64,000 nt of DNA from Brachionus plicatilis (lineage: Eukaryota; Rotifera; Eurotatoria; Ploima; Brachionidae), in contig QEOQ01000640.1 of NCBI GenBank assembly GCA_010279815.1, positions 1,051,011 to 1,115,010 of the forward strand, written 5' to 3'. The translations under genes were made by a program, and so were the position numbers. Positions 36,392 to 46,888 of this stretch are shown here, in pieces (the first letter of the stretch is position 1; each line of letters begins with the position of its first letter). Under the pieces are notes generated by a model that saw only the letters and a list, made by a program, of their open reading frames with translations, was not told the origin of the DNA and made no database searches.

Positions 36392-36968
36392 ATGTCAATT
36401 TTACCAAATAAAGTGTTGATTTTGTTCTCTTTAATGGTTCTTTTCTCGCTTTTCAGCAATGCAAAATCAGAAAATGGTAAACTTAGCTTTTATTAGAATT
36501 AAAAAAAAATGATCTATTTTTTTTCTAGCTGAAGAAAAACACGAACAAAGTGCCAGCGAGGAGTCAGAAATGGAGATGGAAAAGAGAGCCATAGATAAAA
36601 TGAGGTTTTATGGTGGACTCGGAAAACGTTTCGATGATAACTCGTAATGAAAATCTTTCTCTTTTTTTCATTTTGTAAAAGTAATTTTGCTTTTTAGATA
36701 TGAGACTATGGAGTATGGGGACGATGAAGTAGAGCTAGACAAGCGGTTGGACCGAATGAGGTACTTTGGAGCTTTGGGAAAAAGAAGTGGAGAGCTTGCA
36801 AGCAATAAATTGAAGACTATGAAACGCTTGGATAAAATGAAATATTTTGGCGGACTTGGAAAACGATCTGACTACTACCCAATGTGGCGGAACAGTCAGC
36901 TTAGATATTTGCTGGCCAAAAAGTCGAATTTTGACAGATTGCGCTATTTGGGAAATATTGGAAAATAG
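36392..36968 (+). CDS. Neuropeptide precursor with (Y/F)GGL-amide-type peptides
   Basis: Three exons, 36392-36476, 36529-36643 and 36698-36968, code for 156 residues. Exon 1 is essentially a signal peptide (MSILPNKVLILFSLMVLFSL, cleavage probably after SNA). Dibasic sites and amidation glycines release AIDKMRFYGGL-amide, LDRMRYFGAL-amide and LDKMKYFGGL-amide (each followed by GKR), and SNFDRLRYLGNI-amide at the very end (GK, stop). Acidic spacers lie between. This is the classic layout of a secreted peptide prohormone cut by prohormone convertases and amidated. The GGL/GAL-amide ends recall buccalin/allatostatin-A-type peptides of lophotrochozoans, but the shared D-[KR]-M-[RK]-[FY]-[FY]-G core does not match a family I can name. 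TATA box upstream; AATAAA near 37054. Confidence 0.88.
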
Positions 36969-37444
36969 AAAAATATGTAAATTTCTTTAGCATTTCTATT
37001 CAATTGGGATTATGTGATATTGTGTGACATTTTTCTTGTTCAATATATTGATAATAAATCTATATAGCTAGCCTTTCTCGATTCAATTTTCAATAAATTA
37101 AAATTTTTTAATAAAATTCCTTTTTTTCAATAAACTTGTTCTCAATCACTTTATTTTTGTCATTAATGCACTACATTGATTTTAAACATAAGCTACCAAG
37201 GTCCTAAAAAATAAGGGCTAAAAATTAAGCCGTCATAATTATAATTAAAATTGTCATTAAAAAAAATTGTAATTGTGATTGCCATTTAAAAATTATGGGG
37301 CGTAGAGTCCTGGTCTAGGGATTCGGGAATATTGTAAATCAAAGAACTGTTAGTTAAAATTAAAATTAATAATCAAACTATTAATTCATTAATTAATTAA
37401 AATATTTAATTAATTATCTATATGAGGATTAAAAAAATTTAAAG

Positions 37445-38106
37445 GATGCCCAATAAAGCTCATCCGAAACTTCAATTAGGAAAATAACTTTGATCAGAAA
37501 ATGATAAAATAATGAAAATTACAATGTGATACAAAATTTAGTCTATTTTTTGAAAATAATAATGGTTTTTTAAATTTTTTATTTTCTCGCATGCTCTTTG
37601 CTCAGGTGTGACACATACCCTCACCCAAATTGTCCTCGGTGGTCAAGAAAATTCGAATACCAGTATGATATATCAATTTTTAGAGAATTTTATCTTGATT
37701 AAAATGAGCCATTGTTTGTTTTAAGCGGGTTATATTTGCGGGAGTTATGATGAAAAAACAATAAAATCTTAAGATTCTATGAAAAAAGTGAAAATTCAGT
37801 AAATCGATCGTTTTTTTAAATATCTTGCGACCAGGATTAGATATTGACCTGAAATTTTACACACATATTAAAAAGAGAATTAACTATTAAATGAATGGCT
37901 AATTAATATTCGAGTTTGATTTTAAGCACTTTTTTAAGAGTTTTTTGACATTAAAGGTATGGTCCCTTTCTTTGATAAATATTTCAACGATTTTGATATG
38001 AAGCTTCTGTATAAAGTATATCATTTAAAAGCTAAGAGTCTAAGCTAAAATATCTGATCAAAATATTTATTCTATTTGAAGTTTCGGACAAGCATTGTTG
38101 GGCATC
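37445..38106. mobile_element. Foldback element with GATGCCCAA ends
   Basis: The left arm GATGCCCAATAAAGCTCATC then CGAAACTTCAATTAGG...TTTGATCAG is answered at 38053-38106 by the inverse CTGATCAAAATATTTATTCT ... GAAGTTTCGGACAAGCATTG TTGGGCATC. The arms are about 54 bp with several differences, so this is an older element. The 550-bp core is non-coding. No target duplication recognised. Confidence 0.65.
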
Positions 38107-39708
38107 AGTTATTTTCATAAGAGAACTTAATAATTTGATATAATGGGTTAATAAGTAAACGCATTCAAAAATCAAATGATCACAAATCTTAAAATAAAAT
38201 CGTTGTACAGGGTGAAAACAAGAAGGTTTCTTTGAGCTTAAAAAACTTCGGTCTTGAAGAATATTTATTAATTAATAATAAAAATTATTTTATTTATTCA
38301 TCAAATCTTAAAGAATTAGAGTTTTAGAGTAAAAATTTGATGACAGTGCTTATTTAATTTAAATAAGAAGAAAATTAAAGTTAACTTTCCTGTTAAAAAA
38401 AAATCATAAAATTGGAAGCTTTTAATTTTTTAGACAGATTTTAAATTGTAAAAAAAATAAATGTTAATAAATAATTGATTAATCAAAAAAGCTGAATTCT
38501 AAAAATTTTGTTTTTAAAAAAATAAGTGGTGAAAATTTTCTACATGCTTTCACTAAACAATGAGTCACTTTCAATAAGCAAAAGTGTTAAAAGTGACATT
38601 GCTTAAAGTGAATTTTTAATTCATCTCTTGAAAATTTGAACGCATAAAAGTGAAAATTATTAACTTTCTAACTTACAATTTAAATTTAACTAAATTAGTT
38701 TATTTCTATCAAAAAAGACTCATTTCACATTTGTGATTAAGTAGGACTAAATTCGCATCACTAATAACGAATTTTTTGATTAAACTCGATCTTTTGAAAA
38801 CACTTAATTACACTTGAAAAAAATATGAAAGTTTTCTAATTACTAGAACAATCAGAGTTTTAAAAAAGTCATGTGGCTGGGAGAAAATTTGCTTAACATA
38901 AAAAGAAGTATAATTTGTCAAATGCAGGAAATTTAAAACTTTCCCATTTTTGGCTTCAAATTGGTAATCTATTAATCTGATAACCTTAGATTTGATTTTT
39001 ATTTTCGGAAATTAAAAAAGTTTTTTTTGTACCGAAGTGTAAGAAAATTAAAACCATATATTTTCCTAGATATTGTAAATTTTTTTTTTTTTAAAGAAAA
39101 TAGTGTATTAGGTTACGAATTTATTATCAAAAATGAGAAATTTAGAAATTTCCCTTAATCTATCTTAGAGATAAAAGATTATAGAATTTTTATAGAGCCA
39201 ACTTAAATTTTCTTCCAAACTTGTTGAAATTTTCTCAATTATTTAAAATAAAAATCGAGATAATTTTAGATTAACTTAAATTGATTTTGAATATGTTATT
39301 TTCATAAGAGAACTTAATAATTTCTTAATAATAATTTCATTAATTATACAAAAATTCAGTCGTGTTAATTTTAAGAAAGATTTGTTTAATATATTTGATA
39401 TTTTCGGAAGAAATAGAAAAACTTGAATTTTTCTTAATTAAATTATAAAATTTCCTACAAGACATTTAAGTTTTAAACGCATATGAAAATAGAATTATCT
39501 TGAAAATTTATCGTTTTTATATTTAAATTCTTAAGCTTAGGTAATCTTGCGTGAATATCGTGTTTGAAAGAGTAAAAAATAAGTAGTGATTTAAAATTGT
39601 TTTTATTGGAATTCCAACAATCCAAAAACAACACAAATTAAAAATTCAATATTAAACTAATATTCTTTCCTAGCCACAGAAACATATTACTAAGTAGCTT
39701 TAATTCTC
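38107..39708. other. AT-rich intergenic, nothing recognised
   Basis: No gene or element boundary identified. The phrase TTATTTTCATAAGAGAACTTAATAA occurs twice, near 38110 and 39297, which hints at a duplicated or dispersed sequence. Confidence 0.4.
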
Positions 39709-39815
39709 TATCAATTTATTAATAATAATAATAATAAAATATAAGCTACGGCAAGCATGCTTGCGGAGACGTCTCACTAGGAAGACATCTATGGTAGCTA
39801 GATGCATTGAAATCT
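39709..39815 (-). repeat. LINE 3' end with (TAA)n tail
   Basis: Read on the minus strand: TAGCTACCATAGATGTCTTC, AGTGAGACGTCTCCGCAAGC, then GTAGCTTATATTTTATTATT. It matches the plus-strand tail at 19535-19630 block for block and ends likewise in a trinucleotide run. Confidence 0.6.
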
Positions 39816-39982
39816 CCTTAAATTTGTCCACCGGAATATTTCCATGCATCATTATTGTTTTACATTTTCATAGCGATAACTGTATGCAATATTATTCAAA
39901 CTGAAAATTAAAAAATAATTATTTTTTTGTATTCTTATAACTTGCTTGAGAAAAAAATAAAAAAAAATAAACCAGTCTCCAC

Positions 39983-40030
39983 TTTTTTTTATTTGTTTAT
40001 CTGTGACGAACTAAGGCTCCTTCAGATGAT
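39983..40030 (-). repeat. Retroelement tail of the GCTCC..TCAGA type
   Basis: Inverse of CTGAAGGAGCCTTAGTTCGT CACAGATAAACAAAT. The same block is seen at 6187, 6581 and 7474, each time beside an AAAT- or AT-rich tail. Confidence 0.5.
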
Positions 40031-40095
40031 CTCAACTTTGATTTGACTTTTGACTTTTATATGTCTTCCTTTATTTTATAATATTCATATTTATT

Positions 40096-41116
40096 TATTT
40101 ATTTATTTCAGACTAGGCAAGGGTCCTCAAAGGACCACATTAACTAAGTATGCTGTGAAATAAAGCATACTTAAAATTTTTAAAAAATAAAAACATTTTA
40201 AGATATGATTGTCATATTAAGTTATCAAATAAACAATTGAATAAAAGAAAAGAAAACGTATTTACAGGAACATAGTTCAATTTCATCTAAAAAGAAGGTG
40301 AAGTTAATTGATAAGAGTCTTAGAATAATATATAGTCGTAATGGTATAGGCTATGTTTATATAAACTAGTTAATATTTTTAAAATTTTAATAATTCGGCG
40401 ACTGTGTTTGACATTTTCTGTCTGTCCTTAATGACAAATGCATGAGTGACTTGAGCGCTGAGTTCATCACACTTCATATCTAACTTATTTTGCTCATTTA
40501 ATCTATCTATTGCTATTTTGCATGCGTCAAAGGTGGAGGTTCCATAATTCATTTGTAATATTCCGCTAATTTCATAAACTTCATTTATGAAATCATCTTT
40601 AATAAACATACTTTCTAATTCGGCTAAGATCGATCTAGTGTAATCATTGTTATGCAACCTTATGTATAATTCAAGTTTCATTAATTTTAATTTGTGTAGT
40701 GTTAGGTCAATTTTTAATACATGAAATAGACTTGTGGTTTTAGTTCTCGTGGGTATTCCTACAATTTTCTTCACAATATTACCCTCTAATCTCTTTATCA
40801 TTAGCATGTCACTTTTCCTTAAGTTAAGGCAATCAATACAATACATAAGTATCGGTTTCACCAACGTCTTGTACATATGCGCTTTTAAATTTGGGTGAAT
40901 TCGCGGGCCCGTTAATCCAAGTGTCTTCAGACGATTAACTGCTACCATAGTCAGTTGTTTTCTCTTGTTTATATGGGAACTACTTGTGTCTTTGATTGAA
41001 AATTGAATGCCTAAATACTTCATATAATATTTATAATAATAAATTATAAAATAAAAGAAGTACTTTTCATTAACTTCCTTAAAGATGTAATTACAACCTT
41101 TACATGTCACTGTCAA
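40096..41116 (-). mobile_element. 5'-truncated LINE
   Basis: This covers the coding fragment at 41116-40379 and its 3' non-coding tail. On the minus strand the tail continues through GTGGTCCTTTGAGGACCC and ends in (AAAT)n at 40096-40112. The polymerase core and endonuclease are missing, as expected from an incomplete reverse-transcription insertion. Confidence 0.75.
40379..41116 (-). CDS. LINE reverse-transcriptase C-terminal fragment, open 245 codons
   Basis: From about residue 33 onward the sequence is MKYLGIQFSIKDTSSSHINK, then LTMVAVNRLKTLGLTGPRI, AHMYKTLVKPILMYCIDCLN, DMLMIKRLEGNIVKKIVGIP and TKTTSLFHVLKI. This is the thumb/connection region that follows the palm of non-LTR reverse transcriptases (KYLG..., the Y..LV.P.L.Y..., and L......KK..G.P blocks). 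The first 32 residues (many Tyr/Lys/Phe) look like translated AT-rich sequence. The catalytic palm is absent, so it cannot be an active polymerase. The frame is intact, so the insertion is young compared with the other LINE relics. Confidence 0.8.
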   Translation of the reverse strand: MTVTCKGCNYIFKEVNEKYFFYFIIYYYKYYMKYLGIQFSIKDTSSSHINKRKQLTMVAVNRLKTLGLTGPRIHPNLKAHMYKTLVKPILMYCIDCLNLRKSDMLMIKRLEGNIVKKIVGIPTRTKTTSLFHVLKIDLTLHKLKLMKLELYIRLHNNDYTRSILAELESMFIKDDFINEVYEISGILQMNYGTSTFDACKIAIDRLNEQNKLDMKCDELSAQVTHAFVIKDRQKMSNTVAELLKF

Positions 41117-42879
41117 TTTGTAAAATTACTTGGCAAATAATAAAATTTTTCTTTTTAATTTGACCATGCATTTTAAAAACTTCAAAAAGTTTCGTTTCGG
41201 TAATAGTATCACACTCTAAAGTTGATGCACTTTAGAAATCTATGTCCAAAAGAAAGCACTCGGACTGCCTTATGAGAATATACAGTTTATTTTCTCTGGA
41301 ATTTATAATTTGCCAAGTCATTTTAAAAATTTATAAAAAAAACACTTTCTTAAAATATTCGATAGATTGCAGAGTTTTTGCTGAGCTAATAATTTGTTTG
41401 TACAAATTTTTACAATATTGTACTTTTTGCAAAACCATTTTTTCAAACTTAGAAAAAAAATTTAATGTATTTACTGTAATTTTTTATCTAAAATTTCACA
41501 TTGCTTAGAATTAAAAATAAATAGAAAACATATTTCCAATTTTTTAAGAGCTAATTAAGAATATTTTTCATATTTGTTATTCTTAATAAATTTCAAATTT
41601 TAGCACCGCATCAAAAATTTATGCAGCACTTAGATTTTTTAAATATTTATTGAAAATTTTTAAATTAAAAATATCTAAAATAAAAATTAAAAATATTTTT
41701 AATAAAATTTTTAGCTTAATTTTTATCCCTGCCCTTAAATCTGATGTTTTTCTTAGTTTATTATGATAGGCTGGATTTAATTTTAGTTTTTGAGTTTTAA
41801 CGCTGACTTTATTTGCATTTTAAAAGTCGAATTAGTCATATTAATTAAATTGGTCATATTATTTACCAGTCTTTTTAATGTAAGGTAAATTTTATGATAA
41901 AAAATTACTTCCTTTTTATTTTGATTTAAAATTTACCTTAAAATTGTACATTTCTTTGAGCAAGAATAACGCTCCTATGAAATAGTGCTATTTTACAAAC
42001 ATAATTAAATGTGGATTAAGATTATTATTAAAATTGATTAGTTTGGATGATACAATTTCATGTTTTTAAATTAACTAATTAATTCAAGAATAGATTGAAA
42101 TTGATTTCATTTCTTTAAAGTTTTTTAAATTAAAAATTGAAAGAAAATTTAGGCTTAAATTTGGTTAAAAATGTTTTTGTTTACCTAGGTTCAATTTTCT
42201 GACCAAATTATTATTTATTTAAAACTTTTTGCTTGTTCACATAGTTAACTAACAAGTTCGTTTCGATAAAAATATGACCAATTGGTCAAAATTTTGACCA
42301 GCTCCAAAAAATATCTAATAAATCATAAATTTATTTGGGTAAATTTTCGTTATTTTTTGAATTTTTTTTGGGTTGAAAATTTTTTACTCAACCCAGAGAA
42401 TATCAAAATGTAAAACCAAAGATTTTTAAAAGGTTTCTCAAATAATAAAACAAAAAGTATTTTCAATGTAAAATGTGAAAAGCTAAAATTTAATTTAAAA
42501 AATCTTAACTAATTAATTCCAGATTAAATTACCATGCGTTAAAATAGTAGAAAAAAATACAACCTGAACAAATATAATACTAATAAAATGGGAAAAAATT
42601 TTATTAATTTTAAAAAAGTATCAATTGACATTTAAATTTTTCATTTTTGATTTAATTAATAAATTGAAAAGTTAAATTTTAAATTATCATATTTGCATAT
42701 ACTCGATCACTCGCAGACCAAACATTTATAACTAAAAAAATCATTGTTTAACTATTTTAAAATAGCCATATGTTACCAATTAATTACCTAATAAGAAAAA
42801 ATTACACAAAAACTTTAATTTATTTAAAATTTTTATCAAAAACAAATTGAGAACGCCAATTTACTAAATTATCTAGTTT
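41117..42879. other. AT-rich intergenic between LINE and EI24
   Basis: No gene recognised. An 88-codon frame at 41242 is rich in Phe/Ile/Leu/Cys and shows no known motif. Confidence 0.4.
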
Positions 42880-43896
42880 TTAATTGGTTTTTCTTATCGT
42901 AAAAGTTTGTTGCTCAACCGGTTTTGCATTTTTTTGCTTCAATTTCTCAATTTCTTTTTTCATAAAAAACTTGAATATACAATCAGTGACATAAATGGAT
43001 ATTTTAAAAAGTTTTATTCTAAACTTTTCAGTTCTAAAACCGGTCTGCGAGCTAAAATCATGCTTTAGGTACATAACAGGCTCTAGTTTTTCCGAGTCTG
43101 ACTCAATAGCTGAAATAATAAAAGCCGGAAAAATAAACCCAAACAATGCCGCGTTGTAAATGTAGGCCTCAGCCACGGACAATATCAGCGACATGCTCAG
43201 ACCAAAGCCCCAATAATACGGCCACCTTTGCTCAATGTGCTCAATGCGCTTCTTGATGTCCAGACCTTTGTTGCACAGTTTGTATTCAAACGCGTAAAGT
43301 GCGTACAGAAAGGAAGTGTGAAAATGGCCCAACAGGATGCTCAGCCAAGGGGCTGGTATCAGTCCCATGAGTGAAGACTGCACCAAAAATATCAACTGCA
43401 TGGTTACACTGAAAACCATGTCCGCAATGAGGTCCGAAAATGACTGGTTCGGATTAGTTTTTGGCTTTCCGTATTTGAACTCGTAGGCAATGTCAGCGAT
43501 TTCCTGGTGCCATATTAGATTAAAAAGCTTGCATAGGAGGAACACGGGCAAAATCCAAACAGATGAAAACAAAATTTGAAAACAAGGATTTAAATAGTTG
43601 TTGATTAGATTGTGGTTGGAGGCGCTTATAAGCTTAAAAGCGATTGAGTTTAGCACCGGCATTAGGATGTAATTAAATATACATATACATAAAAAAAGAA
43701 ATACGCCATTTAGGATACAGCTTTGGATCAAATTGGTATAAAACTTTTCATTTTTGCTCAATTGTTTTTTGCCAAGCGTCCGTGCTTGCTGGTTGGCCAG
43801 TATGGCGTTTTGTCTTTGAAAAAATTTGACGCTTCCGACCAGAGAGTCCTTGAATCCGTTCAAAAATTGTACCAAGCATACCTTGAGTGTAGCCAT
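42880..43896 (-). CDS. EI24: EI24 (etoposide-induced 2.4) homologue
   Basis: This single-exon frame gives 338 residues from ATG 43896; human EI24 has 340. An upstream in-frame ATG (43980) would add 28 residues without family counterpart, so I prefer 43896. FLNGFKDSLVGSVKF, WILPVFLLCKLFNLIWHQEI, ADIAYEFKYGKP, LIADMVFSVTMQLIFLVQS, YALYAFEYKLCNKGLDIKKR and IEHIEQRWPYYWGFGL match EI24 over its length. The family is a multi-pass ER membrane protein implicated in autophagy and growth suppression (family knowledge). About six hydrophobic segments are visible. It is divergent to the SLC35G-like gene at 44900 with about 1 kb between, and it lacks introns, unlike most genes here. Confidence 0.94.
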   Translation of the reverse strand: MATLKVCLVQFLNGFKDSLVGSVKFFQRQNAILANQQARTLGKKQLSKNEKFYTNLIQSCILNGVFLFLCICIFNYILMPVLNSIAFKLISASNHNLINNYLNPCFQILFSSVWILPVFLLCKLFNLIWHQEIADIAYEFKYGKPKTNPNQSFSDLIADMVFSVTMQLIFLVQSSLMGLIPAPWLSILLGHFHTSFLYALYAFEYKLCNKGLDIKKRIEHIEQRWPYYWGFGLSMSLILSVAEAYIYNAALFGFIFPAFIISAIESDSEKLEPVMYLKHDFSSQTGFRTEKFRIKLFKISIYVTDCIFKFFMKKEIEKLKQKNAKPVEQQTFTIRKTN

Positions 43897-44899
43897 TAAA
43901 ATCGACAAAATAAAAGTTAATTCTTTTGTTTTGGGTGTTTTTTTATTTAAGAATAAATTATAATTTATATTTCTTAGCATATTAGTATTGTCTAGGCATA
44001 ATTTTAGATATGGAAAATTATGGAATTTGAGTGTTTATTCAAAAAACTGGCATCTTGTTATTAATGGATTTGTGGTAATGGCATTTAAAAAATTTTCTTT
44101 GCAAAAAAATTTTCTAGTTGTACTTGGAATATTGGACCCAGCACAAGAATATTTTAAATAAATGCAGCTTTGACTGAACGTCGCTGCCATTCTTCAAAAG
44201 TTAACTTGATATTGATTTGAAAAATTTATTTTACAAATTAATAATTGAGGTATAATCAGTTAATATAGTAAAAATTATTAAAATTTTTGTCTGATAGTTT
44301 AAGTCAATAATTTCTACCCGGAAGTGAGAAAAAAAATTGTGCCATTAATTCCAAAGAGCCTTGTACTGGCATCAGACATTAGGACCCATCTGAATTTAGG
44401 TTTGAGTCTATGAGTCATCCAAAAAATTCTGGTATTAGCTAAAACTTGAGAAAAAAAATCCAAAAATTGGCATCCATTTTTCGACTCTAAACCGGATTTT
44501 TTTCGCTTACTCTTACTTTATCCAAACCTAAAATTTTATGTGTACATAAATATTTTTAGGATTAAATTTTTGAGTGTTAAATGCCATAAAAATAAACAAA
44601 GTTTGTTGACTCAAATTGGACATTTTTTTTGTAAAATTATTTTTAGGGTTGCTTTACAACGCTTTTGAATATGTTTAAGGTTAATATTTTTTTGTTAATC
44701 AAATTCATAAAAAAGCGTTGTTAGAAGATAAGATATTAATTTTGGGCTCAAATAAAATGTCTATCTTGGGCAATAAATCTTTGCGCAAACAAAAATCAAA
44801 AAATCTATTTTCAAATAATTTAGGCAAATGTGATTTTAATAATTTTTGAAAAAATTTAAATTTTAGGCTTTAGAATAGAAAAGAATATTGGCGCCAAAA
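43897..44899. promoter_or_regulatory. Shared divergent upstream region, EI24 / SLC35G-like 1
   Basis: The two genes are transcribed away from each other across 1003 bp. No coding sequence or clear TATA box was found. A TTTTTTTAATT-rich stretch ending in ATTTTAG near 44867 could be a splice acceptor for a 5'UTR intron of the plus-strand gene. Confidence 0.35.
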
Positions 44900-46207
44900 A
44901 TGTCATTTAAATCTACACAAGAAAACAATGCTGAAAACGATGAAGACTCTTTGGTGGAACTGGGAGAATTTGCCATTATAAGCTCTTCAAAAGCATCGCT
45001 ACGCTATCGTAGCGCACACAGCTTAAATCAAAAAGCACATATCCAACACGATCCAGCAAGTAGTAAGCTCATAGAAAATAATCAAGACTTGGACACTTCT
45101 GTTCCAGAGTCGGACAGTTTCTTTGGTCGCACAAAAACTTTAATATTTTTGCCTTATCGCGGATATTTTTACGGTTTATTTTCGGCGTTTTTTTTCTGTT
45201 TATCTCAAATTTTTCTAAGACGTGCCAAATGGTTGTCAGCTGCTGACCACGCTACAATCCGCTACTTTTTCACGTTCATCACAATGACTATATTTATGAA
45301 ATACCATCAAATGAACATGTTTGGACCAAAAAAACAACTGAGTTTGCTTCTGATCCGAGGTTTAGTTGGATATTTTTCTCTGATGTCGGTTTATTTTGCT
45401 CTAATGCTCATTAATCCTTCGGATGTAGTGTCGCTGGCCCATGCTAGTCTTATAATTACTGCCATAATGTCCAGGATATTTCTGAAAGAAAAACTGACCA
45501 TAGCCCATGTTTTTTCAATTTTTTTGACCGCCGTCGGAGTCTTGTTCATCTCAAAGCCAAGCTTCATATTTGGTACAAAGCAAATGGTCCAAATATTGAA
45601 TAGTACAAATACAAGCCAAAATGCCGAGCCGTCTTTTGAGGATTATAAAATACCGATCGGAGTATCGATGACATTTTTGGCTGCTATTTTCACCAGTGTC
45701 ATTTTTTTAATCCTCAAAAAGCTCTCCAATTCCAAGGTTCATTGGGCCTACAGCACTATTTGTGTAACATGGTTCGGCTTACCTTTGTCATTTACACTCA
45801 GCTCAGTGCTGGTACTATTGGGCTTTTATCATAAAGATTTGTCTATTGAACAGCAAGAACTACCAATGGACATTTTTTATTCGTCAGTGGCTGCCAGCAC
45901 GAGCCTGCTGGGTCAGATTTTTTTAAATATAGCCTTCAAGTATGAGGATGCAACCAAAATTGCCATCACCAAGACCATAGATATGTTCTTTTCGTTTTTG
46001 CTACAATATTTATTATTAGATATAATGGTCGATAGTTGGAGTATATTTGGAGCCATTGCCATTCTAATCGGAACTTTTGCCGTTCTATTATTTAGGCTTT
46101 TTGAGGACAAATATAAAAACTTGAATATGGAAATGGAAAATAGTAAAACAAAAATAAAGTTTTCGATCAAAAATTGTTTTCTAAAGATGCTTTTTTTCAA
46201 ATTTTAA
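44900..46207 (+). CDS. SLC35G-like EamA transporter, tandem copy 1
   Basis: Single exon, 435 residues from ATG 44900. After a polar N-terminus of about 80 residues (with the acidic patch EDSLVELGEF) come about ten membrane segments in two EamA/DMT repeats. Diagnostic stretches: AAKWLSAADHATIRY-like, LLIRGLVGYFSLMSVYFALM, INPSDVVSLAHASLIITAIM, SRIFLKEKLTIAHVFSIFL, TAVGVLFISKPSF, LLGQIFLNIAFKYEDATKIA and ITKTIDMFFSFLLQYLLLD. The layout and motifs fit SLC35G1/TMEM20 (multi-pass nucleotide-sugar-transporter-like proteins of the secretory pathway); substrate unknown. The paralogue at 50259 shares the same motifs and the same FKF C-terminus. The frame has no intron. Confidence 0.88.
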   Translation: MSFKSTQENNAENDEDSLVELGEFAIISSSKASLRYRSAHSLNQKAHIQHDPASSKLIENNQDLDTSVPESDSFFGRTKTLIFLPYRGYFYGLFSAFFFCLSQIFLRRAKWLSAADHATIRYFFTFITMTIFMKYHQMNMFGPKKQLSLLLIRGLVGYFSLMSVYFALMLINPSDVVSLAHASLIITAIMSRIFLKEKLTIAHVFSIFLTAVGVLFISKPSFIFGTKQMVQILNSTNTSQNAEPSFEDYKIPIGVSMTFLAAIFTSVIFLILKKLSNSKVHWAYSTICVTWFGLPLSFTLSSVLVLLGFYHKDLSIEQQELPMDIFYSSVAASTSLLGQIFLNIAFKYEDATKIAITKTIDMFFSFLLQYLLLDIMVDSWSIFGAIAILIGTFAVLLFRLFEDKYKNLNMEMENSKTKIKFSIKNCFLKMLFFKF

Positions 46208-46863
46208 TTATTTTATTTTTGTAAAACTAGTCACAAATTTGTTTTGTTATCTAAATTTTGTTAAAAATTTTGAAAATTCATTTAAAATAAATAAATGACG
46301 ACATTAATTTTATTAAAAGAATTTTAAAAATAGAAAACCTATATTAATCAAATATATTTTCAAGAATTTAAACACTTTTAGCTCTATTTGAAATCTAAAA
46401 AAAATAAATGGCTAAGTCTTCTGTCACTAAAATCACTGGACCCGGACTAGCAGATACCGTGCTTAAAAATCCGATACGGAAAGGAAAAATTCTAAATAAA
46501 CACCAACCCCCTTAAACTAAAAACCGTGTTTAAAATAAAGCTGGAAATGATAATTTTAGAAAAAAAAACAATTTAAATTTAATTAAAAAAACAGGAATTA
46601 GAAAGTTTTGAATTTTAAATTTCCTTTCTGTTTAAGAAGTTAAAATTAGTCTTTGAGTGTCAACGAGAACTATTTTTTTGGAACGAAATTTAGTATTGAG
46701 AAATTCTTCAATTAATAAATAAATTGGATAAAAAATGAAATCGATTTTTTAAAAAATCAAATCTAAATAAGAATATATTATTTATTTTTCTTAATTGTTC
46801 GCTCAATTAAGTGCGTTTTTTTAGTAAAATTTAAGCGATTTTTAAATTTAAATAAAACAAGTC

Positions 46864-46888
46864 ACGGAGGGGGCTGCGCCCCCTCCGT
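46864..46888. repeat. GC-rich perfect hairpin
   Basis: ACGGAGGGGG and CCCCCTCCGT form a perfect 10-bp stem, extended to 11 by the C-G next to the loop, around TGC. It is followed by ACCTCCCC. It is the most GC-rich spot in this part of the window. Similar hairpins occur as dispersed repeats or transposon ends in other genomes, but I cannot place this one. Confidence 0.75.
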
